Assembly (NCBI GenBank): GCA_016938535.1
Contig: JAFGUL010000042.1
Coordinates: forward strand, 1-8,805
DNA from: Candidatus Delongbacteria bacterium
Lineage (GTDB): Bacteria > Delongbacteria > UBA4055
Length of the DNA: 8,805 nucleotides
Direction of reading: 5' to 3'
This document shows positions 6,665-8,805 of the stretch, piece after piece. Positions within the stretch are counted from its first letter, which is position 1, and each line of letters starts with the position of its first letter. Under the pieces are notes generated by a model that was given only the letters and a program-made list of their open reading frames with translations, was not told the DNA's origin and did not search any database. Position numbers and translations under genes: made by a program.

Positions 6665-7259
6665 ACCTAACATTGTCAGAAAAATATATAACTGGGTACT
6701 GCACTGGGCTGACACGCCTTACGGAGTTCCGGCACTTTTCTTGCTGTCATTCTCTGAAAGCTCTTTTTTTCCTGTTCCTCCTGATGTCCTTCTTATAGCT
6801 CTGGCTGTTTCAAAACCCAAAAAAGCTTTTTATTATGCATCTGTATGTTCAGCAGCTTCGATAATAGGAGGGATCCTGGGATACGGAATAGGATGGACAT
6901 TGTGGGGAGCCGTAAGCAGTTTCTTTTTTGATTACATCCCGGGATTTACGCAAGCCAATTTCGAGCTTATACGCCAAAAATACGATCTCTATAATTTCTG
7001 GGTCGTCTTTACAGCCGGGTTTACGCCTATACCATATAAACTTATCACCATAACCGCCGGAGTTTTCAACATTAACTTTATTATGTTCGTTTTTGCTTCT
7101 GCCGTAAGCAGATCTCTGAGATTCTTTCTGGTTTCGGCGATAATTTACAGGTTCGGTGCTCCGATCAAGATATGGATCGAGAAATATTTCAATCTGGCGG
7201 TAACACTTTTTACTCTTCTCCTTGCCGGCGGATTCCTTATAATAAAGTATTTTATGTAA
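6654..7259 (+). CDS. DedA/YqaA family integral membrane protein
   Basis: This roughly 201-residue protein has several hydrophobic segments (about 27-55, 62-85, 117-140, 143-168 and 184-200) and matches the SNARE-associated/DedA family, YqaA branch. Members are cytoplasmic membrane proteins linked to lipid flipping and membrane homeostasis, but function of this branch is poorly defined. Family features include SFSESSFFPVPPDVLL near the N-terminus, FTPIPYKLITITAG in the middle with its characteristic proline, and SRSLRFFLVSAIIYRFG later. Two adjacent ATG codons (6654 and 6657) are both served by GGGAG at 6644-6648, with spacings of 5 and 8 bases; an in-frame TTG at 6642 lies upstream of that site and is rejected. 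The start overlaps the methyltransferase gene by 8-11 bases. It is the last gene of the run, and its stop is 3 bases from that of the convergent aminotransferase. Confidence 0.88.
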   Translation: MMNKPNIVRKIYNWVLHWADTPYGVPALFLLSFSESSFFPVPPDVLLIALAVSKPKKAFYYASVCSAASIIGGILGYGIGWTLWGAVSSFFFDYIPGFTQANFELIRQKYDLYNFWVVFTAGFTPIPYKLITITAGVFNINFIMFVFASAVSRSLRFFLVSAIIYRFGAPIKIWIEKYFNLAVTLFTLLLAGGFLIIKYFM

Positions 7260-7262
7260 ACT

Positions 7263-8426
7263 CTACAGTTCGTTCAGTACATCTTTGAAAGCTGAAATAA
7301 ATTCTTCAGTCTCCTTTTTGCCGATGACAAGCGGCGGAAGCAGCCTTAATATATTTCCGTGAGTAATATTAACGAATATTTTTCTGTCCATAAAAAGCGG
7401 AATGATTTTTTCATGATTTTTTAATATCTCCGCGCCGATCATAAGACCCAGGCCTGAAACTCTGCCAATCTTTGACTTGTGTTTTTCTTTCAGCTTTAAT
7501 ATTTCGGAAATCAGAATTTTGCCCTTTTCTTCAACGCCTTTTAAAAATTCAGGCCTGTTTACAGTTCTTATAGTTTCCAGTCCTGCAGCGCAGGCGACGG
7601 GATTCCCGCCGAATGTGGAGCCGTGCTCGCCGTAACCCAGAATGCCGCAGTACTCCCTGTCTGCCATCAGAACTCCGAGAGGCAGACCTCCGCCGATAGC
7701 TTTGGCAGTTACGGCGATGTCGGGAACTATCCCGAAATGTTCAAAGCTGAACAGTTTACCTGTTCTTCCCATTCCCGACTGGATCTCGTCAGCCATCAGA
7801 ACAGCTTTGAACATCGCGGTTCTCTCTCTGAGTTTGCGCGCAAACTCCATGTCCGCGACGTTTACACCGCCCTGACCCTGAATGAATTCAACAAAAACAC
7901 CGGCAGTATCTTCATTTATTCTATCGAGATCGCCGGTATCGTTGAATTTTAGAGTAATGATATTCGGAACTCCGCCGGGAAAATTATAGGGCGATGAGTT
8001 GTCAGGAGCGGTCACTGAGGCGGCGGCCAGTGTCCTTCCGTGGAAAGCCTGTGAAAAAGTAATAATGGTACTTTTTCCGTTAATTTTACCGTATTTCCTT
8101 ATCAATTTCATTCCGGCTTCCACGGCCTCTGTGCCGGAATTTGTGAAGAATACTTTTTCAGCAAATGTATTATTAACCAGGTACTCAGCCAGCCTTCCCG
8201 CAGATTCAGCCTCGAAATAATTGGACAGATGACTGAATCTTTCAAGCTGATCTTTTATCGCATTCTTAACATCGGACACATTATAACCAAGCGCATTTAC
8301 GCCAAGTCCGCCGAACATATCAAGATATTTACCGTCTTCAGTTATCAGGTAACACCCTTCGGACCCGGTAATTTTCCTTTCTATTCTTTTATAGATCGGT
8401 ATGAAATAATTCTCGTATTCTGTCAT
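7263..8426 (-). CDS. Class III PLP aminotransferase, acetylornithine/ornithine type
   Basis: This 387-residue enzyme probably transfers an amino group between N-acetylornithine (or a related omega-amino acid) and 2-oxoglutarate in the cytoplasm. It shows the class III pattern: YLDMFGGLGVNALG near the N-terminus, SGTEA (97-101) for the PLP phosphate, AFHGRT (128-133) with the ring-stacking site, Glu180 in EFIQGQGG, Asp213 in ADEIQSGMGRTG, and the Schiff-base Lys242 in TAKAIGGGLPLG. HGSTFGGNP (268-276) and NILRLLPPLVI near the C-terminus are ArgD-like. No other arginine or proline genes are in the window, so acetylornithine, succinylornithine or ornithine specificity cannot be separated. The open frame extends to 8477, but the internal ATG at 8426 (MTEYEN) fits the family start, has a weak GGA 6 bases upstream, and lies just downstream of the promoter candidate; the ATG at 8432 is an alternative. 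Confidence 0.88.
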   Translation of the reverse strand: MTEYENYFIPIYKRIERKITGSEGCYLITEDGKYLDMFGGLGVNALGYNVSDVKNAIKDQLERFSHLSNYFEAESAGRLAEYLVNNTFAEKVFFTNSGTEAVEAGMKLIRKYGKINGKSTIITFSQAFHGRTLAAASVTAPDNSSPYNFPGGVPNIITLKFNDTGDLDRINEDTAGVFVEFIQGQGGVNVADMEFARKLRERTAMFKAVLMADEIQSGMGRTGKLFSFEHFGIVPDIAVTAKAIGGGLPLGVLMADREYCGILGYGEHGSTFGGNPVACAAGLETIRTVNRPEFLKGVEEKGKILISEILKLKEKHKSKIGRVSGLGLMIGAEILKNHEKIIPLFMDRKIFVNITHGNILRLLPPLVIGKKETEEFISAFKDVLNEL

Positions 8427-8448
8427 TTCCATTCCATTTTGTTGCTGA

Positions 8449-8477
8449 ATAATAACAAAAAAATAATGACTAAACAA
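8449..8477 (-). promoter_or_regulatory. Candidate promoter for the - strand aminotransferase
   Basis: On the - strand, TTGTTT (8472-8477) and TATTAT (8449-8454) are separated by 17 bases. Transcription would start near 8442, about 16 bases before the ATG at 8426. The spacer is A/T-rich, so chance matches are expected and the call is moderate. In the 122-base divergent spacer (8427-8548) I see no equally good + strand promoter; TAAAAT at 8486-8491 lacks a well-spaced -35 box. Confidence 0.4.
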
Positions 8478-8548
8478 AAAATAATTAAAATAAATGCGGT
8501 TACAAAGCGTTAACTAAATCAAATGCAACCAAAAAAAAGGAGATCAAA

Positions 8549-8805
8549 ATGAAAAAACTATTAACGACTCTAATCCTGACAGGCGCGCTTCTAATCGGAG
8601 CTGTTGCGCAGGAAACTTCGGCACCCCCGTCAGCAGTAAAACCGGGTATGGGACCGGGATTCATTCCCGAAAACTGTTCAGGTAACGGTCCCGGCGTAAT
8701 GGGGCACAAAATGGGTAATACCCATCAGAACCGCTTCATAAAAGACAGAATGGGAAGAGAAAACTGCGGACCGGCAATGATGGAACAGCTTGATCTGTCT
8801 AAAGA
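8549..8805 (+). CDS. Secreted Met/Gly/Pro-rich protein, possibly Spy/CpxP-like (partial, 3' end missing)
   Basis: Only the first 85 codons are in the window. A clear ribosome site (AAGGAG, ending 6 bases before the ATG) supports the start. Residues 1-20 form a signal peptide (two lysines, a hydrophobic core and an AVA cleavage site), so the mature protein would begin at Gln21 and act outside the cytoplasm. The mature part is rich in Gly, Pro and Met. It contains two similar ENC motifs (41-43 and 71-73), each followed by GP and Met, plus His53 and His59. The final MMEQLDLSK is reminiscent of the start of an LTxxQ helix in Spy/CpxP/zinc-resistance proteins, which are periplasmic chaperones or metal-responsive proteins. 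That family link is inference from a short piece. The gene is divergent from the aminotransferase gene. Confidence 0.6.
   Translation, partial: MKKLLTTLILTGALLIGAVAQETSAPPSAVKPGMGPGFIPENCSGNGPGVMGHKMGNTHQNRFIKDRMGRENCGPAMMEQLDLSK

Noticed and set aside
7623..8220. Several + strand open frames of 73-109 codons
   Set aside because: They are antisense to the well supported class III aminotransferase, and their translations show no family features.
8427..8477. Extension of the - strand aminotransferase to the upstream ATG at 8477
   Set aside because: The extra 17 residues are not family-like, and they would overlap the best promoter candidate for the gene.
8498..8530. Short inverted repeats in the divergent spacer (GTTA/TAAC around 8499-8514, and GGTT/AACC at its edges)
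   Set aside because: Four-base arms in A/T-rich DNA are expected by chance. They do not sit at a clear promoter, so I do not call an operator.

Overview
The window is dense bacterial coding DNA, moderately AT-rich, with many AGA/AGG arginine and ATA isoleucine codons in every gene, so no gene stands out as recently acquired by base composition. Sugar-nucleotide and glycolipid-type genes, and a secreted protein resembling periplasmic Spy/CpxP proteins, suggest a Gram-negative (diderm) organism. I cannot place it to a phylum from sequence alone; an uncultured lineage is possible, but that is a guess. I see no rRNA, tRNA, CRISPR array, insertion sequence or prophage gene.

Region 1 (15-3092, + strand) is the end of a surface-polysaccharide or amino-sugar cluster. 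It holds a PLP-dependent DegT/DnrJ/EryC1-type sugar aminotransferase, a DPM1-like family 2 glycosyltransferase with two C-terminal membrane helices, and a divergent member of the UDP-GlcNAc 2-epimerase (WecB) superfamily. The genes are packed with gaps of 5-10 bases and are probably one transcript that begins upstream of the window.

Region 2 (3132-7259, + strand) is a second tight run, headed by a good sigma70-like promoter candidate that lies across the end of the epimerase gene (3079-3107). It encodes a NatB-like ABC-2 permease, a NatA-like ATPase, an unrecognised 62-residue acidic protein, a biotin-protein ligase without a DNA-binding domain, a protein-L-isoaspartate O-methyltransferase, and a DedA/YqaA-type membrane protein. 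Neighbouring genes overlap by 4 to 16 bases or are separated by about a dozen, which suggests translational coupling. The mixture (ion or drug export, biotin attachment, protein repair, membrane maintenance) looks like a housekeeping operon rather than a single pathway.

Region 3 is one - strand gene (7263-8426) for an acetylornithine-type class III aminotransferase, tail to tail with the DedA gene with only 3 bases between stop codons. A 122-base divergent spacer carries a plausible promoter for it. On the other side, a secreted Met/Gly/Pro-rich protein with a Spy/CpxP-like look starts at 8549 and runs off the window.

Nothing here is clearly a new biological system. The least explained items are the small protein at 5098-5286, the divergent epimerase, and the truncated secreted protein with two matched Cys motifs.
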